Source: Vitis vinifera
Lineage: Eukaryota > Streptophyta > Magnoliopsida > Vitales > Vitaceae
Length of the DNA stretch: 64,000 bases
Reading direction: 5' to 3'
Assembly: GCF_030704535.1 (NCBI RefSeq)
Contig: NC_081816.1
Coordinates: 15,488,001-15,552,000 of the forward strand
Positions 11,396 to 22,110 of the stretch are shown piece by piece (within the stretch, counting starts at the first letter, position 1; each line of letters begins with the position of its first letter). The notes under the pieces are model-generated. The model was not told the DNA's origin, did not search any database, and saw nothing but the letters and a program-made list of their open reading frames with translations. The position numbers were made by a program, and so were the translations under genes.

Positions 11396-12232
11396 GCGTA
11401 CGTTCAAAGTTAAAATTATAGTTGATGACTGTAGCATTAACTATAAAGCTAAAACCATAGTTACTATTTGTGATTTTAATACAAAAAACCCCAAAAAATA
11501 AAAAAGTGGATGCTAACTTGACATGAGTGTTAATTTGGTGAATATTTTCATAATTGATATGGATTTAGAATTTCTAATTGAATTTTTGATTCAAAAGAGA
11601 TTGGTTTTATAGCGAACTCCATTTTTCTACGTGGTTGATGGTATTGCAATAATTTCGGTTTATGGCATCACTCAAAACTAAAAGTTTGATCAAATTTGGT
11701 TTTGATAACATCATTTTAGGCCATCACCCAAATGAAAAAGAAAAAGAAATGATAAGAGTTTTTCTCTGGTCTCTTCTATTCATTTAAAAGATATCCAGTG
11801 AAGTCTTTTAGATTCTACAATCACCAACTTGATCGAATTTGGATCAAATCAATGCCATCCATGTATCACTATCCTACCATAGTCAATCCCACAAAATCAC
11901 AAGCCCAATAAAATGGACACACTCCAAATCTTCCTCATAAAAGCCAAAAATTCACAAAAATATTAAATTGAATGAGATGGGTCGATTTGGGTTTCATCAT
12001 ATCTAGCTGTGTAAATGAAAACAATGTCAACCAGCTTTCCTAGGATTCTCATCAGAGAAAACCAAGAGAGACAGTTCACAATCTTCTTGTTTTCTCCTTC
12101 AACTATGGAGAAATACTGTTTAGCTGTAGTGGCATCCCAAGAGAATATTTTACCATTTCATTGAACAACTCGTCTACTGCCTTCTATTTGTTCATATCCA
12201 GCTTTCACAGAGCTTTCGCTTTGAGTTGAATA

Positions 12233-13807
12233 ATGGAGCCTTCTCAACTCCTTCAGCTTCTTCTCATTTTTGTTCTTCTTCTCTTACACAGTACGGATGC
12301 AGATGATCCTTCGGTTGATTCAACCAATCCCACCAGCAGCTCTGTAGTGATGAATGATTCAGCAGACGACTCCTATAAAAATCCTTTCAAGTCCCGTATG
12401 GTTATTATTTTTGTGGTTCTTGATGTTGTTGGTCTAATTGTTGTGGTGTGGCTTTTCATTCTTTACTATAAGAAAGCTAAGAAATTCAATAAAGAGATGA
12501 AGAATAGGGACAGTGAAGAAGAGCAAGAGAACGAAGAGGAGATAGAGGCAGGAGAAGGTGAAGTTGTGGGTGGGAAAGCGAAAGGGAAGCTCATATTCAT
12601 GAGGAATGAAGCCTATTTTGAACTTGATGATCTCCTAAAAGCTTCTGCAGAGGGGTTGGGCAAAGGAAATTTCGGAAACAGTTACAAGGCCATGCTGGAT
12701 GAAGACTTAATAGTTGTGGTAAAGCGGTTTAGGGATTTGAAACCTTTAAGCACCGAGGAATTTGGGAAGCATTTGCAGCTGATTGCTGCCCACAATCACC
12801 CTAATTTGCTTCCCCCTCTTGCTTACTATTGCTCCAGAGAAGAGAAGTTGCTGGTGTACAAATTTGCGGACAATGGTAACCTGTTTGACAGACTTCATGG
12901 TGAGTCCTATTAATTTTCTTTTTGGTTTTTTTTTTCCTTCTCTATTCCTTTTTATTGAAACCCCATTTGATTGCGAAGAAGGTAAAGGAAAATAGAAGAA
13001 AAAGAAGTTGCAATGCTGTTGAATTCCAAATTTGCTTTTATTTTCCTCGATCCTTAATTGGAAAAGGAGGAGTGCAGTTTCATTTCCTTTTTGTTTTTTT
13101 CTTCGAACCAAACAAATTGTCTCAAGCTGGTTGAAAATTCAGGAGGGAGGGGGCAGAACCGGGTCCCATTTCGCTGGAATTCAAGATTAGCAGTGGCTCA
13201 AGCTGTAGCTCGAGCTTTGGAGCATCTGCACCTCAACACCAAAACAGAAACCATGGTCCCCCATGGCAACTTAAAATCGACAAATGTTCTTTATACCAAG
13301 AACAATACAATTGTTGTTTCTGATTATGGCCTTGCTTCAATAATAGCACCTCCAATCGCAGCTCAAAGGATGGTTTCATATAAATCACCCGAGTATCAAA
13401 ATCTGAGAAGGGTCTCCAAGAAGTCTGACGTGTGGAGTTATGGCTCCCTCCTCCTGGAGCTCCTCACAGGAAGAATCCCGTCTCATACTGCACCAGAAGG
13501 CAATGGAGTGGACATCTGTAGTTGGGTCCACCGAGCAGTGAGAGAAGAATGGACAGCTGAGATTTTCGACCACGAGATATGTACTCGGAGAGGTTCCTGT
13601 GAAGGGATGCTGAGTCTACTGCAAATTGCAATTGGTTGCTGCGATAAGTCACCGGAGAAGCGTCCAGACATGACAGAAGTGGCCAAAGAAGTAGCAAATA
13701 TACAGGCGGTCGGTGCAGAAGCAGACGATGACTTCTCCTTTGATCGATCATCATTTACCGATGATTCTCTGTCAACAAATCCATCAATCGTACTGGCAGA
13801 TGCTTAA
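12233..13807 (+). CDS. Receptor-like pseudokinase with a minimal ectodomain (LRR-III/PRK-type kinase)
   Basis: Exons 12233-12899 and 13143-13807 join in phase (CAT G|GA GGG) to give 443 residues. Residues 1-23 are a signal peptide. Residues 24-55 are a short Ser/Asp-rich ectodomain without leucine-rich repeats. Residues 56-79 form one membrane span. An acidic juxtamembrane segment (about 94-110) precedes a kinase-like domain from about residue 128 to 415. The glycine loop (GLGKGNFG) and the VVVK lysine (164) are present. The catalytic loop reads HGNLKSTN instead of HRDLKxxN (263-270), so the catalytic Asp is Asn, and DFG is DYG (283-285). The closest group is the plant LRR-III or pollen receptor-like kinases, many of which are pseudokinases. 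It probably acts as a membrane signalling scaffold. Loss of the LRR exons or origin as a kinase-only copy are both possible. Confidence 0.88.
12950..13120. mobile_element. Probable MITE filling the receptor pseudokinase intron
   Basis: The intron (12900-13142) contains ccccatttgattgcgaagaa near its left part and ttcttcgaaccaaacaaatt near its right. These are inverted copies of a single terminal sequence (catttgattgcgaagaa against gtttggttcgaagaa). The interior is purine-rich then pyrimidine-rich. No target duplication was fixed. Removing it would leave an intron of about 75 bp, near the usual minimum for plants. Confidence 0.45.
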
Positions 13808-15661
13808 CATCCATATCGTTTGTAGGATGAATTTAAAGATTTTCTTGAATGCCAAACAAAACGATCGTTCATGATCATGAAAAAAGTTAGGACCCTTTTT
13901 TTGTTTGTTTGTATGTTTGTTTTGATCTAAATTTAATTTAATCATAGCATCATGTAATTAAGTGTTTCATTTGTTTATTTATATCAGTGTTTGAATTCTA
14001 TTAATTGTTAAAATATTGTTTCTTAATTAATATCTCCAAACTATAATTGATAAATATTTTTATTCAACCTATTTTTCTCAAATATTTTGAATTTCTTTTT
14101 CGATTTATTAACACACAAGCAAGTCACACGTAATAATGGACGCACCAATGCTTTCCCAACAAGTTACTCAATGCAAGTCACAATACAAATGAATTAACAC
14201 TCCCCAACTGTGATATATATAGGACATTGCACTAACACAAAATCACAGTTTCACATGTCCCTTATCATCAACATCAAAAACTAAAATATACCATATTTTT
14301 TTGAAGCTTCAATGATCCAACTTCAGCTCAAAACCTCAATCAATCAATGAAAATTCCATAAGCACTAATAAAAAATGAGATGGAGAGATATTAACACTAA
14401 AGTTTTAACGCGAAAAACCTTTGAAAAGATAAAAAACCATGGGCCTCAAGCTATCAAAACATTCACTATGAAGAAATTTAACTGAATGCAAGTATTTACC
14501 TAGCCCAAGCCTTCAATCCTCTCTCAAACCACTTGTCTAGAACCTTCAAACTTCAGTTACCCACTTTCTTCTTTTGAAACATACTTGGAGTCCACACCAA
14601 ACTTGATCTTGACTTCTTTTTGAATCCACATAAGAAGAAATTTTGGTTTTACCTCAAAATGAAGAGTATGAGAGTAAGGATGAATAACACATTGAATCAA
14701 CTTATTTGGAATGAAAATTTCTCACTTATAAATTGAGTTTCAACTCAAACCCAAGTGATTTTCTCTCAAGGCAAACACTTTCCCCAATTTGGTAAGAAAA
14801 CTTAAAGCTAAAAAATAAGGTCTCTCACTCTCACAATCATCTATGCTCTTATGGAAATAAGACTTAAGTATTAGAGTTTTAAAACTCATCTAACAATTGA
14901 GAATGATTTGGAAAAAGCTGAAGGAATGCAGATGTGATCTAAGTTTGATTGATCAGAGAAGAATAAAAAGAACTGGGTGCAACAAAGACTAGTACCCTTA
15001 AGTTGGATTGATTAGAATCGATCCAAATTATTTAATTATGTTTTACACTCCTTAAGAAACCACTCCATTTTTCAATAAAATAATAAGATTTTAAAACATG
15101 GTTGATCAATGTTTGTCATCATCCAACACCTTAAAAACACTTACCATCTCCTCTAGCCAACTTCAAACATAAATAATTTGGAAAAAACAAGTGTCCAAGG
15201 GAGGATTTGAAGAGTATGAACTAAGAGATACAAAGGGAATTTTGACTTGAAATTGCCAATACACAAATACGCTTAAAATATCAATTCAGTATGTCAAAGG
15301 AGGCCAAATTGAAATAAGAGCTTGTGTGAACCTCATGCATTAATTTGGCATCTAGCATGCCATCAATAAGATATTGTTCCAATGTCTTATCATTGTTATG
15401 ATTTGATCAATGGAGCTAATCATTTTTATGTTAGCACTAACACCAAAAAATCTAGTGGAAAATTTACAATAAAAACCATTTTCCAATATCTATCCATGTC
15501 TTAATATTGTCATGACTAGATCTACAAAGTTAGTGATTTTTATGTTAGCATTTCATTAAAAAGACAAATAGAAGACTAATAATAAAAAGCCATTGTTTTA
15601 GCATCCATCTTCTTACTAATGAGGGGTTATTCCACCATCTTAGCATCCTAGTGGCCTATAC
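13808..15661. other. Intergenic stretch without a recognisable gene
   Basis: AT-rich DNA after the pseudokinase stop codon. The first 200 bp probably contain its 3' UTR. Around 14400-14460 the wording resembles internal or LTR parts of plant LTR elements (gttttaacgcgaaaaacctt), but no ends, primer site or protein-like frame could be found. Confidence 0.4.
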
Positions 15662-15669
15662 AATGGAAC

Positions 15670-16601
15670 TAGGGATTGTATTTTTGCGGGTTAATCGGGT
15701 TGCCCGCCCCGCCCCTGTAAGAACGGGGATGAGAATATGGTAATCAGATATGGTGCAAGTTTGGGGGGTTTATTAAAAATCCGGATCAAGTTTGGGCAGG
15801 TATGGATTTTCTAGTACCTTGCCCCTCTACGCCTTGTATGTATAATTATCATTTTACACTTATAATGTTACTGAATACCAAAAATCTCCTTCGTATAAAT
15901 AACTGCTTCTTCTCACAGATTTAGGGTTCCTTTTATAGCTTCAATCATATGAAAGCTCTGGATTTTCTCATTTTTGTTGCTCAAAAACCGTACTTTGTGT
16001 TCTAAAACTAGATCATAGGAAACATATTGTTAGGGTTTGTCTGGATTCCTCCTTTCCAGGTAAGAGAATCCTAAATTTTGATTCTTAACCCTCTTTCTCC
16101 TACTCTTTCACTCTACAACGCCTTTTTCATTGTTGTGTTCCATCTGATTAAGTTTTGGGCTTTGAGGAGTCAGGCGATGTCCCTTATTATTTTTTAACTA
16201 GATCTTGAATTGGTATTGGTAGAAGGACACTGGCAAATAGTTTGAAGGAAAAAGGAAAAAACAGTATGTGATGGTTGTTAAGTCTCTCTGTGGATGCGTT
16301 TCGGAAAGTTGTGTCTTTGAACCTGTATTGTAAACTAATTCTATAATTTCTTTGATCTAAACTCTTGGAAATCTTCAACTTCCAAGATTTTCTTCCCAAC
16401 CCGACCCAAACCTGCCCCACCCAGCCTCGAAAACACAATTGGGACGGGGATGGTACTATCATTTTTTTTGGTAAATGGGAATAAGATATATCAACCCTGC
16501 CCCGCTCCGAGTTTGGGATGGGGATGAGAAATAAATTATATAACTAAGACAGGAATGAAATAGGGGTGCCTTGACCCAAGCCTACCCTGTTGCCATCCCT
16601 A
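15670..16601. mobile_element. Non-autonomous hAT element, 932 bp, with 8-bp target duplication
   Basis: The element is bounded by perfect 8-bp direct repeats, aatggaac at 15662-15669 and 16602-16609. Its ends are tagggattg on the left and the complement tagggatgg on the right. GC-rich subterminal tracts (gggttgcccgccccgcccc and cctgccccacccag) lie inside. An 8-bp duplication is diagnostic of the hAT superfamily. No transposase frame remains. A TATA box (gtataaat near 15893) followed by a leader-like stretch survives, as in the related copy at 45591-46801. Confidence 0.88.
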
Positions 16602-16938
16602 AATGGAACCAATGATTTTCGTTTGAATATTTCACTAAATGGGAGTAACATAGTGGTTATTACTCCAATATCCAACTCCACCATTCTATATGCTATCAAC
16701 AAGACATTACTCCAAGTGCTTTAGTAGTGTCATGATTCGATTAATGGAGTTAGTGACTTGTGTTTTAATATTCTAGTAAAGGTTTGTTCACAATAATATT
16801 TGGGTGCAATAGTATCCCAATAGCAATATTATAGTGTAGCAACAATTATTTTAAAGGAACAAAAAATAATTTATTTAATATATTTACAATTTGTATTCCA
16901 ACTCTATTTGCTACTATTACAATATTATTGACTATTTA

Positions 16939-17358
16939 TGTAACGACTTGCTACCAATCATGTAAATATTATTCGTTGTGAGCTCAAGGAGCTCTCACAA
17001 CTTTAAAATGCATTTACAAGATAAAGACGAACCCATACATATATAGTATTCGAAACTTTCTCTCATGTCCGATGTAGGACATCAGAATCACCCATTATGC
17101 AGATACAATATTCTTGTTATATCTCATAGGATTGTGAGACCAAATAGATAGATATCCCTCATGGGATTAGACAAACTCTCACACTGGGGTTGGAGATCAG
17201 TTTTGATACTATTTGTAACAACCTACTCCCAACCATATAAATATTTTTTGTTGTGGACTTAAGGGGCCCTCAAGGATTTATAACACGTTTATAAGGTAAA
17301 GAGAAACCTATACATATATTGTTAGAAACCTTCTCCCTTTTCTGATATGAGATATCCA
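16939..17358 (-). mobile_element. TRIM, a terminal-repeat retrotransposon in miniature, about 420 bp
   Basis: Two LTRs of about 145 bp, 16939-17084 and 17214-17358, begin tgtaacgactt and tgtaacaacct and end in atca and tcca. They enclose only ~130 bp. The LTRs share ccaatcatgtaaatatt, ctcaaggagctctca, a cgtttataaggtaaag-type block and a gatgtaggacatc-type end. Just before the right LTR lies gatcagttttgatactatt, the complement of an initiator-Met primer site (TGGTATCAGAGC-like), so the element is on the minus strand. Flanks attta and atttc are a worn 5-bp duplication. It encodes nothing and must have moved with borrowed proteins. Confidence 0.85.
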
Positions 17359-17971
17359 ATTTCCATAGCACAATAAATTTAAAGTCTTTTCTAGATCAAG
17401 ACAATAACCTATCACAATAATTTGTTATAACTTGTGCATATATGTGCTCACTCAGAGAAGTTAAATATAACTGCATTTTTCTAAACACACTTACTATTGA
17501 AAGAATATTATCATTTGGGGATGACGGTTGATTCTTCAAACTGGATGAGATCAACAATTTTGATAACAAGGAATCTTGGCAATGCCCGTAAGTGAAAAAA
17601 AAATAAAATTACCAACTAAGCTTTGTGTGTCAATCCATGTAGAAAGATGGGAGGTTTTTCCATAATAGTATCATAAAGATTCTAATAAATTGAACTTTTT
17701 GTAAATTTTTAGTTAATTTTTTAGTTGTGGCATTTTATCAATTTGATTTTGAGATTTTTAAAATATTTTTAGAATACTGAATCAAATGAAGGCTAATACA
17801 TAACTAGTTATAAAATTATATATATTAATACTAAGATTCTTTGAATTCTGAACATTTGTGAACCTTTTCTGATCCGCTTATATTTTAGTTAAGAAGGCTT
17901 GTCCACCAACCTCTAAGCTTTCAAGTCATTTATGTTTTAGCAATGATATAATACTCATATTACTATATTAT

Positions 17972-17972
<1 letters not shown>

Positions 17973-18020
<48 letters not shown>
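17973..18020. repeat. TA dinucleotide microsatellite
   Basis: An almost pure run of (TA)n, about 48 bp, followed by a T tract. The surrounding 17359-18791 is AT-rich and contains one possible MITE. Confidence 0.9.
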
Positions 18021-18029
<9 letters not shown>

Positions 18030-18194
18030 TAATTCAACAAATTTTTATTTATTTATTTGAAAAAAATTCTGAACATCATTAATGAAATTTGAATGCTTTG
18101 GAAAATAATTAGGATTTTTTGCTACAAAAATATTACTAAAATTCTTGAAAATTTATGGTGATGAGATTTCTTTCTATTTTTTCCCTTTATTTTA

Positions 18195-18510
18195 AAGGTT
18201 ACGTTTGGTTTTTTGAACGTACTAAGAAAAAAAATTGCTAAGAAAAATAATTTTCTCATTTTTGGTTTCAACATGAAAAAAGCCAAAAAAAATAAAATAT
18301 AATTAAAATTAATTAAAAATTTATAAATTTATTAATTATTTAATCTTCATATAGAAGAAGAAAAAGAAATAAAACGGGTTTGAAGTAGCACGTAAAATAA
18401 TTAATTGATTTTAAATCTATTTTTTATTTTATTTCACTTTTTCTCTCTATTTTTTTTTTCTCACGCATTTTCCCTCACAATTTCTTGGAACCAAGTCTTT
18501 TGAAAAAATT
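18195..18510. mobile_element. Possible MITE downstream of the sulfate transporter
   Basis: The left end (ttacgtttggttttttgaac) and the complement of the right end (gacttggttccaagaaattg) resemble each other. The interior is A-rich then T/C-rich, the usual layout of plant hAT-like MITEs. Target duplications were not found, so this is tentative. Confidence 0.35.
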
Positions 18511-18791
18511 CTTTGAATTTCTTTGATAGTTTTAATGTAATCTAAAACATTTTGATACCAATGTTTTCAAAGGTTTTGTTTTTAAATTTAACACATTGAT
18601 ATTTTTCTTTCAAATCATAAAGAAAAGCTCCCTTAATTAAAGAAACATGCATATATCCATAAACCAAGTGGTCTCATTTCATGAAGTGAGAAATTTTCAC
18701 ACTGCACATGCATTTCACAAGTTAGTCCAATGGATTTCTCCTTTTTTTCATTCTTGAAATGGATTTAGAGTTGACGCAAGCACACAAACGC

Positions 18792-21700
18792 TTAAAGGTC
18801 TTCCATCTTTGGAGCATAAGATAGAACTGCGTCTGCAACACTGAGAAAGATCTTGTCCTGCCCAATCAAGTTTGCAAAATTGGATGCATGGAGCTTGTCA
18901 ATCACAACTTGCCCAGGATTTGCCAGATTAAGCTGTGGAAAAAAAACAGTAGGAGCACTGACATATATGCTTGAAAGACTATCTCTAGGACTTGTATTAA
19001 TGTTAAAGAATAATGCCAGGAATTTTGAATAGACACAGTGAACAAATGATCTGATTTTTATAAATTTCATTGTATGTAATGCAGTTAAGTTTGCGAGAGA
19101 AGAAAGTTGGAAAGATTTTAATAGGAAAGCTTTTACATAGAAAACTCATTGCAGGGTACTAAAATATTGTTGGTTTTGGTCGGGGTTACCTGAACTTCTC
19201 TCTTCTGCAAGTTCTTATATAACTCTTCTAGGGCATGGATGCCACTAGTGTCAATTTCTGTAACAGCTGTAGGAATGTGAAATCATGAGAACTGACATTC
19301 AATACAGATTTTATTGAAGATGGCAAAAAAATCAGGCTGAAAATATCATTAGAATTCTCATACGTGACATTTCGACTATCAAAGATTGGATTCTTGGTAG
19401 CTGGTTTTCTTTCAGTTGCTCCTCCTCATCAGTTAGCCATCTCAAAATCCTGAAACAAATTCGGGTTTTGAATGGTATAATCTTTTTTAACATATGAGAG
19501 AGAGGCGCTCAGATCTTGAGATTGAGCAAAGGCTAACAAGCATCAATACCTCTCCTTAACATAGTTGGAGTTGGAGAAGTAAATTGCAGAGTCAACTCTG
19601 ACAATTAAAATGCCTGGCACCTTTGCTGCTTCAGGATATTGATATATGTTTCGGTAAATATTTGTCCTTGGGAGCTTCCCAAGTATTGTGGTCCTGGGCC
19701 TAGTCACTTGCAGGAGGATTTTGATAAAGGATATGGAGATCTGTTGTGCCAAAAGGGTGATGGTGCAGATCAGTGGATACAGATGTGCAAATCAAAGGTA
19801 GAAGTACTCACAAAATCTTGTTTCCTTACTGCAATTAAGAGCCCTATCTCAACAGAAGCAAAAACCACACCAAAAAGGGCTCCCATGCAAGCAACAAAGT
19901 CAAATTTATCGATCTTCCATATCAGAACTATTGCTTGAATGTCAATTAGGCTTAGCACAGCAGATATGATGATAGAAGAGAGTATGGCATTCGGGGTGTA
20001 CTTAAATAATGGTGTGATAACTTCCAAAGTTAGCAATACAATGCAGGACATCACTATGTTGGAAACTGCTGTGCGGCAGCCAGCCATGTTATTCACTGCT
20101 GACCGAGAAAAGGATCCTGCAAAAAGATAGGGACTGTGTTTGATTGCAAATTTAGAAGGATCGGAATCAGTTCAAATATTTCTTTACTTTCCCCACCTGT
20201 AGCAACATAACAAGATGTCATTGAGCCCACAATATTCATAGTTCCTAATGCTACCATTTCTTTGTTTCCATCCAGCTGATACCCCTTCATGGCTGCAAAT
20301 GTTCTTCCAATTGCTATAGCTTCCTAGAAACCCGAAGTCGGGCATCAGACAGCTATTGAATCAGATATGAAATCCTACAGGTCAGTTGAGAGATGGGGTG
20401 AAACATTTCCTTACCGTTAGAGCTATCAAACCGACCACAACACCGATCTTAAAGCCTTTAATGACATACCCTCCTGTGAAATATATTTCATGAAGAGATG
20501 GTGGATTGACACCTTTTCTAATATGTGGGACCTAAAGATATTGTTCAGGCTATTAGTTTTCTAGTCATAATTTGCTTTGTTACAAATTCAAGAAACATTG
20601 TAAATGAAAAATCATTAGAGGGATACTCACAATTTGAACACCATGTTTTTCAGCATGAGTGATATACACAAAAAAGGTTGAAAGTATGACAGAGATCAAG
20701 GGAGCAATTGCAGGCACCCAAAATAATTTCTTGTTCTTCTTGCCCTGCTCCAATATTATAGAAGCATAAATAAAGAAGCTTATTACCAACAAACTTCAAA
20801 GGCAGTATATATAGGGGAAGGAATAGGAACTCTTACAATATACTTGGCCAACAAAAGGAAAGCCAAGAATGATAATCCTATGACTATGGTCTCCCAGTTC
20901 CACTGCACAACATGGTGGATGTAAAGCTTAGTTGATTAGCCTAAAACGTGAATTGATGTCTCTTGATGTCATAAGAAATATACTTCATCCAAAATTGAAA
21001 AGAAACAAAAATGAGTCCATAACTCCTTACCCCATGATGTACTGTGCTCCATACTGAGTGCATAACAGAGATAATATCGGTTTTCCTTGTGAACTTCTTT
21101 ATGCCCAGCAAGCCTTTAAGTTGTTGAAGGGCAATGGTAATGGCAGCTCCAGCCATAAACCCGACAATAGCAGCATGAGATAAGAAGTCAATCAAGAAAC
21201 CCAATCTGAAAACCAAGCCAAAAGGGGTCATTATGTGGTATAACTATGAGAAGTAATGAAATAATCAATCATGACAGCGTGGTTAGGAGCTTTTAGGAAC
21301 TGTAAAATTGGGAAAATTATTTCCTGCATGTCGTAGGGAGTCAAGATACCTAAAGAAACCTAGTGTGGCCTGAGTGATGCCCGCAAAGAATGTAGCAGTG
21401 AATGCAAGCCGCCTATACTCAACTTCATTTTCAGTTGGATCAATCACATCCTGCAACATAGTTCCAATCAGGAGAGACACCACAGCTACTGGTCCTATGG
21501 CAATGTCTCTTGAGCTACCCATGAAGGCATAGATAAGTGGTGGAACAAAGCTACTGTCTGTAGTATTAGGAAAAACTAATTAACAAACAAAAATTGGATG
21601 ATTAAGCAGCCGATCATGGGTAGGAAACAGGACTCTTCTTACATAAACCATATTGAGGAGCAAGATTTGCAAGCTTTGCATATCCAATATCCTGTTAAAA

Positions 21701-22110
21701 ATGTTGCAATCATTAGAACTGCCTAAAAATGGACACATTCTCCATATGGTTTAGTGACAGATGATTACCTGAGGAATACAGAGGCTTGCAATGGTGAATC
21801 CAGCAATGAGATCACCTCTAAGTTTGGTAAGGTTGTAATCCCTTCCCCATTCCAGAATTGGGAAAAGGGATTGAAGACCAAGTACAAATTGTCTCGATCT
21901 TGGCTGGTCTTTAAAAGGTCTTAAGGGGTCATCTGCAAAGAAAGTTTCTTTCACAGTGTCTGTGAACTCCTTCAAAAGGTCCTGCTTAGGAGGCACGCCC
22001 ACCTTGTGAACGTATGGCAAGTCCTCCGAATGGCGACGTGATGAAGACATTCTTCTTATGTCCAGGTCCTTTGCTTCACGCTCATCAACAAGGTGATTAC
22101 TTATTGCCAC
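18792..22110 (-). CDS. Group 1 high-affinity sulfate transporter (SULTR1 type), 13 coding exons
   Basis: Exons, in order of translation, are 22110-21769, 21691-21643, 21557-21350, 21205-21031, 20902-20837, 20744-20631, 20531-20415, 20323-20197, 20116-19830, 19740-19550, 19449-19364, 19266-19190 and 18932-18792. All introns fit GT-AG and all phases agree, giving 1980 nt or 659 residues, the usual SULTR1 length. The N-terminus has [20 protein letters not shown], then the membrane region with [20 protein letters not shown] and an ending at LLQVTRPRT, then a cytosolic STAS domain with [20 protein letters not shown]. The family is a 12-span plasma-membrane proton/sulfate symporter for root uptake and phloem loading. 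Which SULTR1 subtype it is cannot be decided by eye. The frame opens at a GTG (22110), not an ATG. A real start is probably a split ATG made by splicing at 22110/22109, or the ATG at 22050 (residue 21). No disabling mutation was seen. Confidence 0.93.
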
